Shown: in pieces, positions 45,633 through 54,809 of the stretch
Position numbering within the stretch: position 1 is the first letter of the stretch
Layout of the letters: every line of letters begins with the position of its first letter
Assembly (NCBI RefSeq): GCF_900107755.1
Contig: NZ_FNQR01000004.1
Coordinates: forward strand, 1 to 64,000
Length of the DNA: 64,000 nucleotides
DNA from: Thalassobacillus cyri
GTDB lineage: Bacteria; Bacillota; Bacilli; Bacillales; Halobacillaceae
Direction of reading: 5' to 3'
Program-made: the position numbers and the translations under genes
The notes under the pieces: generated by a model
Seen by the model: only the letters and a program-made list of their open reading frames with translations
Told to the model about the DNA's origin: nothing
The model's database searches: none

Positions 45633-48446
45633 ATGTCAGATAGCAGGAAAGGACTTTTTACCTTTGTTACAGCAACGGTTATCGCTTTGGTGATGTTTTT
45701 GGGTGTTGGTTTTGCCAAAACAACTGCTGCGGCAAATGTTGATAAAGTTTTGGATTATGAGATGAAAGAAACAGAAGGGACTGTCATCAAAGATAGTATC
45801 GGTAATTTTGACGGAACATTGGTCAACCCGGATGATGCAGAATTGCTATCGACAGACAATGCCGGTGTCATCAGTTTTGGCGGAAACAATGCACATATTA
45901 CGATTCCGCAAGGTGTATTGGATGGGAAAGACAGTTTAACTGTATCCACTTTAGTGAACTGGAGCGGAAAAAATAGAGCGGAATGGCTTTATACATTTGG
46001 CCAGAATAGCAGCAAATATATGTATTTCACCCCCAGCTATCCTAGTGACGGTTCAGCCCGATTCGGCATTGCAACTAATGGGTGGAGGGATGAAGTTTCC
46101 GCCACAACAGACACTTTGGCCAAGAATGAGTGGAAGCTAGTAACCACCGTCATATCTGGAGAAACATTGGAATTATATATTGACGGAGAACTGACTGCTA
46201 GCGGTTCTACCAGCTTCGCATTGGAGGACATCAGTAACACCGACGTTATCAGCGGTTATATCGGTAAATCTTTTTATGGCGCCGATCCATACTTCAACGG
46301 AATGGTTGCAGATCTTGAAGTGTATGATGGTGCGTTGACTGCAGAAGAAGTAAAAGCATTAACAGCAGCTGCGGATGAAGAGATTGCAAACATGGATACA
46401 TTATTGCTTGACAGCGCTGTAAGCCAGCTGGGTTACGACGATTTCTTGAATGAAAATGCCAGCAAAGAAGAAGTGGAAAAGGACTTGAAATTCCCTGAGA
46501 GTGGTGCCAACAGCACGGCAATCACTTGGGAATCCAGCAACCAGGACGTGATTACCAACGATGGTATGGTTACCCGCCCTTCTCATGAAGAAGGCAGTCA
46601 GGATGTAGTTCTCACCGCAACAATTTCAGATGGCACAAATTATGCTACAAAAGAATTTACCGTAACAGTCATCCATAACCCGAAGGACTCGGTAGCTGTG
46701 AAAATCGCTGCTAAAGAACTGACTGTTTACAATATCAACGATGTTCGCGGTAACTTGACTTTACTGACAGAAGGAGCCTATAACACAGCGATCTCCTGGA
46801 CCTCCGAAGATGAGTCGATCATCACTCCAACCGGGGAAGTTACCCGCCCATCTCATAGTGAGGGGGATGTGACGGTCAAGCTTAAAGCGACGATAACAAA
46901 GAATAATGAAACCGTGACCAAAGTCTTTCTGGCCCATGTTAAAGAAATGCCGAAGCAGGAAGATTATAAAGGTTACTTGTTCAGTTACTTCACCGGTGAA
47001 GGCTATTCGAATGGGGAGCAAATCTACTTTGGATTGAGTGAAGGAAATGACCCGTTGCACTGGCAACAACTAAATGATGGAGGTCCTGTTTTCACTTCTG
47101 ATATGGGTGAAGAAGGGTTGAGAGATCCATTTATCATCCGTTCTCCTGAAGGTGATAAGTTTTATATGATCGCCACCGATTTAAAGATGTATGGCAGCGG
47201 GGACTGGGGCCGAGCGCAAACGGAAGGAAGCCGTTCAATCATGGTCTGGGAATCTAATGATCTCGTAAACTGGTCCGAGCAAAGAATGGTAGAAGTTGCT
47301 CCGCCTGAAGCAGGCAACACGTGGGCCCCGGAGATTTTCTATGATGAAAAAATCGGCGAATATGTCATCTTCTGGGCTTCCAAACTTTATGAAAGTGAAG
47401 AAGACCGGGCCAGCGGCAGCAGTTATCAGCACATGATGTATACCACCACAAGAGATTTCCACACATTCAGTGAACCAAAAGTATATATGGATTACGGCTA
47501 TTCGATCATCGATACAACCATGATTGAACATGACGGCAAAATCTACCGATTCACAAAAGATGAACGAGGCAATACGTCCTCTTCGCCAAACGGCAAATTC
47601 ATCTTTCAGGAAGTCGGCGATTCTGTGCTTGACCCAAACTTTGAACTAATCCGGGAAGGCCTTGGAAAAGGCGATATCAGCCGCGGGGAGGGACCATTAG
47701 TGTTCAAATCAAACACCGAAGAAAAATGGTACATGTTTATCGATGAGTTCGGCGGAAGAGGATATGTTCCATTCGAAACTACAGACCTGGATTCAGGCGA
47801 ATGGACAGTTTCTGAGGATTATGATTTACCGGACCGCCCTCGTCACGGAACCGTTTTACCTGTAACCCAAGCGGAATATGAAAGCCTGCTGGAAAATGTA
47901 CCGGTAGAAGTGGAAGCACCTGTATCGGAAAATCCGGTAACAGGCGTATCTCTTGATCAAGAGGCAGTTGAACTTATCGAGGGACAAACTATGCAATTAA
48001 CTGCAACAGTCGCACCTCAAAAAGCCGTTAATCAAGGTGTACTGTGGTCCAGCAGCAATGAAAACGCGGCGGTTGTCGATGAAAACGGAACCGTGACCGG
48101 GCTTCAAGAAGGAAGCGCTATCATCACGGTGACAACTGTCGAAGGCGGATTCATCGCCACGGCAAAAGTTACCGTCACACCACAACTAAGCATCGACGAG
48201 CTCCGACAGGTAACCGAACAATACGTGGAAAGCGGGGATGTAAACGGCCCGTTGGTACCGAAACTGGTCAACAGCCTGAAACAAGTCACCCATCATCGCG
48301 AAAAAAGAAATGAGAACCAAGCAGTAAAACATTTGGAAAACTATCTAAAACACCTGGAAAAAGCAAAATCTGAACACGTGTCAGAAGAAGCAAAAGCTGC
48401 TTTAAGCAAGCATGCGAACCTTTTGTTGGATAATGGCTTGAATTAA
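45633..48446 (+). CDS. Secreted multidomain GH43 arabinanase/arabinofuranosidase 2 with FIMAH domain
   Basis: A 937-aa paralogue of the preceding protein. Signal peptide 1-33; LamG about 36-250; two Ig-like repeats about 255-350 and 352-445; GH43 about 447-755 (LRDPFIIRSPEGDKF, NTWAPEIFY, RPRHGTVLP); a Big_2 Ig-like domain about 768-850 (SSNENAAVVDENGTVTG); FIMAH about 852-937. It lacks the second LamG and FN3 of protein 1. GGGAGGAG precedes the ATG. Same substrate class expected. Confidence 0.88.
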   Translation: MSDSRKGLFTFVTATVIALVMFLGVGFAKTTAAANVDKVLDYEMKETEGTVIKDSIGNFDGTLVNPDDAELLSTDNAGVISFGGNNAHITIPQGVLDGKDSLTVSTLVNWSGKNRAEWLYTFGQNSSKYMYFTPSYPSDGSARFGIATNGWRDEVSATTDTLAKNEWKLVTTVISGETLELYIDGELTASGSTSFALEDISNTDVISGYIGKSFYGADPYFNGMVADLEVYDGALTAEEVKALTAAADEEIANMDTLLLDSAVSQLGYDDFLNENASKEEVEKDLKFPESGANSTAITWESSNQDVITNDGMVTRPSHEEGSQDVVLTATISDGTNYATKEFTVTVIHNPKDSVAVKIAAKELTVYNINDVRGNLTLLTEGAYNTAISWTSEDESIITPTGEVTRPSHSEGDVTVKLKATITKNNETVTKVFLAHVKEMPKQEDYKGYLFSYFTGEGYSNGEQIYFGLSEGNDPLHWQQLNDGGPVFTSDMGEEGLRDPFIIRSPEGDKFYMIATDLKMYGSGDWGRAQTEGSRSIMVWESNDLVNWSEQRMVEVAPPEAGNTWAPEIFYDEKIGEYVIFWASKLYESEEDRASGSSYQHMMYTTTRDFHTFSEPKVYMDYGYSIIDTTMIEHDGKIYRFTKDERGNTSSSPNGKFIFQEVGDSVLDPNFELIREGLGKGDISRGEGPLVFKSNTEEKWYMFIDEFGGRGYVPFETTDLDSGEWTVSEDYDLPDRPRHGTVLPVTQAEYESLLENVPVEVEAPVSENPVTGVSLDQEAVELIEGQTMQLTATVAPQKAVNQGVLWSSSNENAAVVDENGTVTGLQEGSAIITVTTVEGGFIATAKVTVTPQLSIDELRQVTEQYVESGDVNGPLVPKLVNSLKQVTHHREKRNENQAVKHLENYLKHLEKAKSEHVSEEAKAALSKHANLLLDNGLN

Positions 48447-48459
48447 TGGAAGGGGAAAT

Positions 48460-48485
48460 CCGCTCCTGTTTTGGTGCAGGGGCGG
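48460..48485 (+). terminator. Hairpin between GH43 genes 2 and 3
   Basis: CCGCTCCTG (48460-48468) pairs with CAGGGGCGG (48477-48485) with one wobble. No strong T tract follows, so it is a weak terminator or a processing/stability element. The 186-bp gap shows nothing else. Confidence 0.4.
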
Positions 48486-48632
48486 TATCCCAATATTGTT
48501 TTGTCAACTGGATCATTTCGGAGTCGGGGGAATTACTACCGGATGGAGAAATTTACTAATAACGAATCCAGCAAACCAGCCCCCCCTTATTTCTAAGAAT
48601 CTTTTAATTTAAAAACAGGAAGGAGAAAAGAC

Positions 48633-51600
48633 ATGCCAATAGGGAGAGGTAAAGCATTTGCCTTTACTGCGGCCGCTGTAATGTCAGCATTTTTTACGTT
48701 TGGGACTACCGATGCTTCAGCGGCAGTAGGGGACAAAGAAATTTTGGACTACGACATGAGCAATGTCGATGGCACTACTGTTGAAGACAGTACTGGAGAC
48801 TTTAATGGAACATTCATCAATCCGGAAAACGCTGAGCTGATCACGAACGACGACACCAACACAAGTGTTGTCAATTTTGAAGGTGGGCAGACGGAATCCT
48901 TTATCGAAATTCCGAATGGGGTTTTGGACGGGGTGGAGAGTGTTACCGTATCTTCCCTCGTTAACTGGGCCGGAACCGGAGGAGCACAGTGGATATATGG
49001 CTTTGGCCAGGGTGACACCCACTATATGTACTATACTCCAGCATATATTGGTGGTTCGGCTGACCGGGTCGGCATTGCCACAGACGGTTGGCGGAATGAA
49101 ACCTATGCAGCTTCCCCAAGGCTTGCGTCCGGGGAGTGGAACCTTGTTACGAACGTGATCAACGGACCGGAAGAAACGCTGGAAACGTATGTAGACGGAG
49201 AGCTGGTGGCAACCGGTTCAACCAACGGGATAACGTTGGCTGACATTAAAAACAACGATGGTATCAGTGGTTACATAGGAAAGTCTTTCTATGCACCAGA
49301 TCCATATTTTGACGGAATGGTTGCCGATTTTGAAGTTTACAATGATGCTTTATCAGAGAAAGAAGTTGGCGCCTTATACGAAGAAGCTACTGCAAAAGTG
49401 GAAGACATTGGAGGATTAGGCGGCTATTATGTAGAAAAAGCTGCTGAGAAACTTACGCTTCTTCACTTCCTCCGCTATAACGACGATGCTGAGCAAATCA
49501 CGACAGACCTGGATTTTCCTGATACCGGGGCATATGATACGACCATAACATGGGAGTCCAGTAACCCGGATGTCATCGCAAATGATGGAACAGTGAACAG
49601 GCCTGCTTATGAAGAAGGGGACAAAACGGTTACCCTTACTGCAACGATTTCTGATGGAAACGATTCGATCACGAAAGAATTCAGCCTGACTGTTATGAGA
49701 AAAATGCAAGACGCTGATGCAATCGAAGCGGATACTGATGAATTGGTTGTTTACAATCAGGACGATGTCCGCGGTAACTTGAATTTGTCCAAAGAAGGGG
49801 AAAATGGTTCCACGATTAGCTGGGACTCATCCGACACGTCCGTGATCACGAGAACCGGTGAAGTTTCCCGTCCGGTCCATGGGGAAGGGAATGTAACCGT
49901 TGATCTGACTGCGACGTTTGAATTGAACGGCGAAACAGCTGTAAAAGAGTTCACGACTACTGTAAGAGAGCTTCCGGAAAAAGTAGAAGATAACGCAGCC
50001 TATATGATGACCTACTTTACCGGGGAAGCTTATGAAGATGGCGAGCAAATCCGCTTCGCTTTAAGTGACGGAAACGATGTAACCCAGTGGAATGAAATCA
50101 ATGATGGCAATCCGGTCATCACAAGTCATCTAGGCGAAAAAGGCCTGCGGGATCCGTCGATCATCCGTTCACCTGAAGGGGACAAGTTTTATTTACTTGC
50201 GACAGACCTAAAAGTATATGGAACAGGCGGAAACTGGGGCAGAACAGTTAGAGAAGGAAGCAATTCGCTCATGATTTGGGAATCTACTGACCTGGTAAAC
50301 TGGTCAAAACAACGAGAGGTAGAAATTACAACTCCGGAAACTGGAAATACCTGGGCACCAGAGGTCTTTTATGACGATTCTACCGGCGAATATATTGTCT
50401 ACTGGTCCTCCTTTGTCTATGACAGTGTAGCCGCCCGCTATGGTGACGGGGAAAGCCATAACAGGATCATGTATGCCAAAACGAGAGATTTCCACACATT
50501 CACAGAACCAAAAACGTTGTTAGATTTAGGTCATGACATCTTGGACACGGTAGCGATCGAACACAACGATAAAATCCACCGTATCACTAAAGGTACGTAT
50601 TACTCTGAGAAAGAATGGGGCGGAGAAGAAATCCGGGAGCACGTATTCCAGGAAGTAGGCGACTCTTTCTTTGGTGACTTTGAACTTGTAAAAGAAGGAA
50701 TCGGCATGGATGTGCTCGACCATGGCGAAGGTGCGGAAATCTTCAAATCGAATACAGAAGAAGATAAGTTTTATCTGTTAATTGATGAATACGGTGGCGG
50801 AAGAGGCTATACGTTATTTGAAACAACCGACATAAATTCGGCAGACTGGAAGCTTTCCGAGGATATTAACCTGCCAGACAGACCGCGCCACGGTGATGTG
50901 ATGAGTATTACCCAGGAAGAGTTTGAAAGACTGCAAAATAACATTCCGCATGCGGAAGAAGGCGACATTCCAACCCAACCAAAGCCGAATGATATCGTTG
51001 GTAACCCGATTATAAAAGATCGTTTCAGCGCCGATCCCGCTGCAATCGAACATGATGGCAAAGTTTATTTATATGCTGGACATGACCAAGCATCCATAAC
51101 TGGTAATTTCTTTGATATGAGGGAGTGGGATATCTATTCTTCCAGTGACATGAAAAACTGGGAGTTGGAAGGTTCCGTGCCTCGTACGACTTTTGAGTGG
51201 GGAAACGGCAACACTGCCTGGGCTTCTGAAACAATTGAAAAAGACGGGAAATTTTACTGGTATGTGACAGTAGAAAACAGCGACCCAAATGCACCAGGAA
51301 TGGCAATTGGTGTAGCAGAATCGGATAACCCCATCACTGGCTGGAAAGATGCCATCGGCGGCCCGCTTGTCAAAAGCACCGATACCAAAAACCCTGACAA
51401 TATGGGTAACGGTTACGCATGGGATGACATTGACCCGACCGTCTTTATCGATGACGAGGGACAGGCTTACCTGTACTGGGGTAACACAAAACTTTATTAC
51501 GCAAAGTTAAAAGACAACATGACCGAATTTGATGGCGAAATTCATGAAGTGGAAATAGAAGGGATGCCTGGCACATTTACCGAGGGTCCACACATCCATG

Positions 51601-52859
51601 AAAAGGATGGCACCTATTACCTTACCTATGCGATGAATTATCCGGAAGAGCTTGCCTATGCAACGAGCTACAGCCCGGAAGGCCCTTGGGTTTATGGCGG
51701 TAAGCTGATGGACACTGTTTATAACAGTCCGACAAGCCATCCGGCTGTCATTGAATTTGAAGGTAAATCGTATCTGATTTACCATACGGCGGCATTGCCT
51801 ACTGGCGGAGAATACAGACGTTCGGTGTCGATTGAAGAACTAATTTACAATCCGGACGGCTCGATCCATAAAGTTGTGCCGACAGCTTCCGGGATCCAAT
51901 ATTCACCATATTTGCTGCAGGGCTACGATAATCAAGACGCATATGTACGCCATGTGGACGGCGACATCCTGGTGAATGATATGGAAAATACCACCTATGA
52001 TTATCAATGGCACCAAGTAGCTGGACTTGCAAACGATAAGGAAGAGTACGTATCCTTCCAGTCGGAGGATAATCCAGGGTTCTACTTGATCAGAGATGGC
52101 AGTGACATTAAACTCGCTAAGCATGACGGAACAGAAAAGTTTAAAGAACAAGCTACATTTAAAGTAACACCAGGTTTGGCTGACGAAGACTGGACTTCGT
52201 TCCAGGCATACAAGGATGGTGGGTTCTTGTATCAGAAAGACGATCAGACGCTTGGAGTGCGTATGATTGATTCAGAGCAAGAAGAAAGAAGAGCAACTTT
52301 CAAGCTGAAAGAGTTCGAGGATACTGATGAAACAGCACCGACAGCTCCAACTAATGTAGAAGCATCATCATTTTCGGAAAGTGGAGTGGAACTGAACTGG
52401 GAAGCTTCCGAAGATAATGTAGGAGTAACTGGTTATACCGTTTATCGTGACGACGAAAAAGTCGGTACAACAACATCGACTACTTTTCAGGACACCGGAT
52501 TAACCGATGCCACCACATATGAGTACACCGTGACAGCTCTAGACGCTGCTGGCAATATCTCAAAAGCAAGCGAAGCTGTATCTGTCGCTACCACAACAAG
52601 CGTTGCTCATCTGGATGACTGGCTAGCACAATATGTGGAAAACGGCGACGTCAATGGTCCCTTGGTTAAGAAGCTGGAAAACAGTATGAAGCAAGTCATC
52701 CACCAGCAAGAAAAAGGCCACGAAAGCCAAACAGTAGAACATCTCGAAATTTTCTTGAAGCACCTTGACAAATCAAAGGCTGCCGAAGTTACAGAAGATG
52801 CAAAACAAGCCCTAACGAAGCGGGCGGAGCTTTTGATCGAGTACAATTTATATCAATAA
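48633..52859 (+). CDS. Secreted double-GH43 arabinofuranosidase with AbfB/CBM42-like and FIMAH domains
   Basis: A 1408-aa enzyme. Signal peptide 1-31; LamG about 34-255; two Ig-like repeats to about 450; GH43 module A about 452-765 (LRDPSIIRSPEGDKF, NTWAPEVFY); GH43 module B about 785-1085, of a different subfamily (RFSADPAAIEHDGKVYLYAG, DIDPTVFIDDEGQAYLYWG, FTEGPHIHEKDGTYYLTY), resembling exo-acting arabinofuranosidase/xylosidase types; AbfB/CBM42-like arabinofuranose-binding region about 1095-1235 (VSFQSEDNPGFYL, EQATFKVTPGLAD); FN3 about 1237-1320; FIMAH about 1322-1408. Two catalytic modules of distinct type suggest endo/exo cooperation on arabinan (inference). Confidence 0.88.
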   Translation: MPIGRGKAFAFTAAAVMSAFFTFGTTDASAAVGDKEILDYDMSNVDGTTVEDSTGDFNGTFINPENAELITNDDTNTSVVNFEGGQTESFIEIPNGVLDGVESVTVSSLVNWAGTGGAQWIYGFGQGDTHYMYYTPAYIGGSADRVGIATDGWRNETYAASPRLASGEWNLVTNVINGPEETLETYVDGELVATGSTNGITLADIKNNDGISGYIGKSFYAPDPYFDGMVADFEVYNDALSEKEVGALYEEATAKVEDIGGLGGYYVEKAAEKLTLLHFLRYNDDAEQITTDLDFPDTGAYDTTITWESSNPDVIANDGTVNRPAYEEGDKTVTLTATISDGNDSITKEFSLTVMRKMQDADAIEADTDELVVYNQDDVRGNLNLSKEGENGSTISWDSSDTSVITRTGEVSRPVHGEGNVTVDLTATFELNGETAVKEFTTTVRELPEKVEDNAAYMMTYFTGEAYEDGEQIRFALSDGNDVTQWNEINDGNPVITSHLGEKGLRDPSIIRSPEGDKFYLLATDLKVYGTGGNWGRTVREGSNSLMIWESTDLVNWSKQREVEITTPETGNTWAPEVFYDDSTGEYIVYWSSFVYDSVAARYGDGESHNRIMYAKTRDFHTFTEPKTLLDLGHDILDTVAIEHNDKIHRITKGTYYSEKEWGGEEIREHVFQEVGDSFFGDFELVKEGIGMDVLDHGEGAEIFKSNTEEDKFYLLIDEYGGGRGYTLFETTDINSADWKLSEDINLPDRPRHGDVMSITQEEFERLQNNIPHAEEGDIPTQPKPNDIVGNPIIKDRFSADPAAIEHDGKVYLYAGHDQASITGNFFDMREWDIYSSSDMKNWELEGSVPRTTFEWGNGNTAWASETIEKDGKFYWYVTVENSDPNAPGMAIGVAESDNPITGWKDAIGGPLVKSTDTKNPDNMGNGYAWDDIDPTVFIDDEGQAYLYWGNTKLYYAKLKDNMTEFDGEIHEVEIEGMPGTFTEGPHIHEKDGTYYLTYAMNYPEELAYATSYSPEGPWVYGGKLMDTVYNSPTSHPAVIEFEGKSYLIYHTAALPTGGEYRRSVSIEELIYNPDGSIHKVVPTASGIQYSPYLLQGYDNQDAYVRHVDGDILVNDMENTTYDYQWHQVAGLANDKEEYVSFQSEDNPGFYLIRDGSDIKLAKHDGTEKFKEQATFKVTPGLADEDWTSFQAYKDGGFLYQKDDQTLGVRMIDSEQEERRATFKLKEFEDTDETAPTAPTNVEASSFSESGVELNWEASEDNVGVTGYTVYRDDEKVGTTTSTTFQDTGLTDATTYEYTVTALDAAGNISKASEAVSVATTTSVAHLDDWLAQYVENGDVNGPLVKKLENSMKQVIHQQEKGHESQTVEHLEIFLKHLDKSKAAEVTEDAKQALTKRAELLIEYNLYQ

Positions 52860-52870
52860 TTGGCAGTAGG

Positions 52871-52898
52871 AGCAGGAGGGAGAGCCCCTCCTGCTTTT
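52871..52898 (+). terminator. Terminator of the GH43 gene series
   Basis: AGCAGGAGGG (52871-52880), loop AGAGC, CCCTCCTGCT (52886-52895), then TTTAATTT. Confidence 0.85.
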
Positions 52899-53299
52899 AA
52901 TTTACAACCGCGCGGGGCGGACATGAAGTGAAAATTATTGATGAAGTAATGAAAGGTCTGGGGGTTAAGCGAAAAGGGGACTGGAAATAAAGAGGCAGTT
53001 AGTATTAGTAAACGGGAACTCCATTTGTGTTTTAAAGAAAAATTTATATGTAACTTTTTCCCCATCAATTTTCAATGAAGATAACCTGCTAAGATTGTAT
53101 GGAGGGATGTTTATTCAGGGCCTGCTCCACGATTTCATCGATGGTATCCTGGATATATCATAATTTTAAAATACGACACGTTGTTAAAAAACTAAAACCA
53201 GGTGCAAAATAAAGATTTAGGGGATAGATGTGAAATTGATTACGGATTGGACTCAGTAAAAAAAGGATGATTTTACAAAGGGAAGAGCACAATATACTG
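52899..53299. other. 400-bp gap with no recognisable gene
   Basis: No frame longer than a few dozen codons with a ribosome site. It is A+T-rich and bounded by the terminators of two convergent units. The frames present on either strand look random. It marks the border between the GH43 block and the AraR block. Confidence 0.5.
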
Positions 53300-53351
53300 T
53301 GGAAGAAAATAGAAGAAAGAGAAGCAGGTCCTTATAGGGATTCCTGCTTCT
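53300..53351 (-). terminator. Terminator of araR
   Basis: AGAAGCAGG (53320-53328) pairs perfectly with CCTGCTTCT (53343-53351), directly after the araR stop; on the minus strand a T/C-rich tract follows. Confidence 0.7.
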
Positions 53352-54500
53352 CTAATACATTTTCTTATTTAAACAACGAGTTGAAAGCTGCCTAGATTCA
53401 CAGGAGTTAATTTTTTTCAACTCTTTTACAGTTTCGCCCTCGATTAACACTGGATGATAATAGGTTTCGTTTGGTAAATCCTTTCCCCCTCCCTGTAGTT
53501 TCTTAATGACCCAATCTGCTGCGTCACGACCCATTTGTTCTTGAGGGTGTGTCAGCGTTGTTAGTTTGATATTAGCGTTTCTTGCAATATAAGAGTTGTC
53601 CTGGCCAATAATTGACAATTCATCCGGGATCGAAATCCCTAGTTGTCTGCATACATTTACTACTTCTAACCCAACTTCGTCGTTGTAGCAAACCATTGCA
53701 GTCAACTCGTCTCTGTTTTCGTTTAGGAACTTCTTCAAGTTGATGTATAATTCCAACTTCGTTTCTGTATCAAAAGAAAGCACTTTCTCGGGATGAAAAC
53801 GTAATTTTGCTTCTCCAAGTGCTTTTATATACCCCTTCATTCGATACTTCCCCTGTAAATCATCACTTTTTGAAATATGCCCGATTTGTGTGTGTCCTTT
53901 AGAAACCAATTCTTTTGTTGCAAGATAGCTGGACTGTACGTCATCTAGGCAAAGAAAAGGAACATCTAACTCTTCGTAATACGCATTGATCATAATGAAT
54001 GGAACGTCATGCTCCTTGAACGACAGGTAATAAGCAATATTAGGATTGAATAGATTACTTTTTGTTGGTTCAATAATCAAACCATCCACTCCAAATGATA
54101 ACATCATCTCCAGCGCTTTTTTTTCTTGTTCAACATCATTATTCGTGCTGGCTAACAGTAACGAATAATTTTCCTCGTTTAATCTGCCTTCAATACCACG
54201 AATGATAGAGGGGAAAATATAATCCGAAATATAAGTAGTAATTACACCTATTGTTTTATTATAGGATTTCCTCCCGGATTTTGATTGATATTGATTACTT
54301 ACATAAGTCCCTGATCCCTTTTCACTTCTTAAGAATCCCTCATTTGATAGTTCTAAAATAGCTTTACGAACTGTTTGTCTGCTAACACAGTACATATCCT
54401 TCAGGGCGGATTCCGTAGGGATTCGTTCTCCTACGCTATATACTCCTGAAAGAATTTTACTTTTTATATCGTCAATAAGCACTTGGTATTTTGGTTTCAT
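53352..54500 (-). CDS. araR: Arabinose repressor AraR
   Basis: A 382-aa chimeric regulator: N-terminal GntR winged helix (YQVLIDDIKSKILSGVYSVG, PTESALKDMY, SRQTVRKAILEL) and C-terminal LacI/type I binding-protein domain that senses L-arabinose (GVITTYISDYIFPSIIRGIE, then IGQDNSY and LTHPQEQMG). This combination is the hallmark of AraR. I start at ATG 54500, since GTGAGG lies just upstream; ATG 54518 is also possible. It is divergent from the araK-araD-araA operon, and a box like its operator lies in its own promoter. Confidence 0.95.
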   Translation of the reverse strand: MKPKYQVLIDDIKSKILSGVYSVGERIPTESALKDMYCVSRQTVRKAILELSNEGFLRSEKGSGTYVSNQYQSKSGRKSYNKTIGVITTYISDYIFPSIIRGIEGRLNEENYSLLLASTNNDVEQEKKALEMMLSFGVDGLIIEPTKSNLFNPNIAYYLSFKEHDVPFIMINAYYEELDVPFLCLDDVQSSYLATKELVSKGHTQIGHISKSDDLQGKYRMKGYIKALGEAKLRFHPEKVLSFDTETKLELYINLKKFLNENRDELTAMVCYNDEVGLEVVNVCRQLGISIPDELSIIGQDNSYIARNANIKLTTLTHPQEQMGRDAADWVIKKLQGGGKDLPNETYYHPVLIEGETVKELKKINSCESRQLSTRCLNKKMY

Positions 54501-54548
54501 TTTCCTCACTTCTTTCATAGTTGTTCATGATTTAATTTTTATCCTTAT

Positions 54549-54568
54549 ATTTATACGTACATATTCTA
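54549..54568 (-). promoter_or_regulatory. AraR box and -10 of the araR promoter (autoregulation)
   Basis: ATTTATACGTACATAT (54549-54564) resembles the AraR consensus ATTTGTACGTACAAAT, and the minus-strand -10 TAGAAT (54563-54568) abuts it. The -35 is poor. AraR bound here would repress its own gene. Confidence 0.7.
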
Positions 54569-54678
54569 CCATGAATTTAAATGAACTTAAATAAAACCTC
54601 TATCTTCGAGAACTTAATATCCAATTGAAATTGTAATTTTATTTTATCAAATACAGATTCTTAGAAATCTAACACTCA

Positions 54679-54694
54679 TTTTTGTAAGTACATA
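54679..54694 (+). promoter_or_regulatory. Upstream AraR box of the ara operon
   Basis: TTTTGTAAGTACATAT matches the AraR consensus at about 13 of 16 positions, and lies exactly 32 bp (three helical turns) upstream of the main box, suiting cooperative binding. Confidence 0.65.
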
Positions 54695-54705
54695 TAATTT
54701 AATAA

Positions 54706-54734
54706 TTGACATTTGTACGTACAAAAAATATACT
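54706..54734 (+). promoter_or_regulatory. Promoter of araK-araD-araA with main AraR box in the spacer
   Basis: A perfect TTGACA (54706-54711), a 17-bp spacer and TATACT (54729-54734). The AraR box ATTTGTACGTACAAAA (54711-54726), 15 of 16 to consensus, fills the spacer. AraR binding excludes polymerase until arabinose releases it. Confidence 0.9.
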
Positions 54735-54780
54735 AAAATTATAATAAAGATAAGTAAAAAGGAAAGCGCTTTTCTTTCTA

Positions 54781-54796
54781 TTGAAACCGCTATCAG
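54781..54796 (+). promoter_or_regulatory. cre site in the ara operon leader
   Basis: TTGAAACCGCTATCAG matches the cre consensus at 15 of 16 positions, about 40 bp after the transcription start and touching the ribosome site. A second weaker cre-like sequence with an AAAGCGCTTT core is at 54760-54775. Confidence 0.7.
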
Positions 54797-54809
54797 AGAG
54801 GAGTTTAAT

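Noticed and set aside
41702-52859. Sortase (LPXTG) or SLH anchoring of the GH43 proteins
   Set aside because: All three C-termini are FIMAH-type helical domains without LPXTG, hydrophobic tail or SLH repeats.
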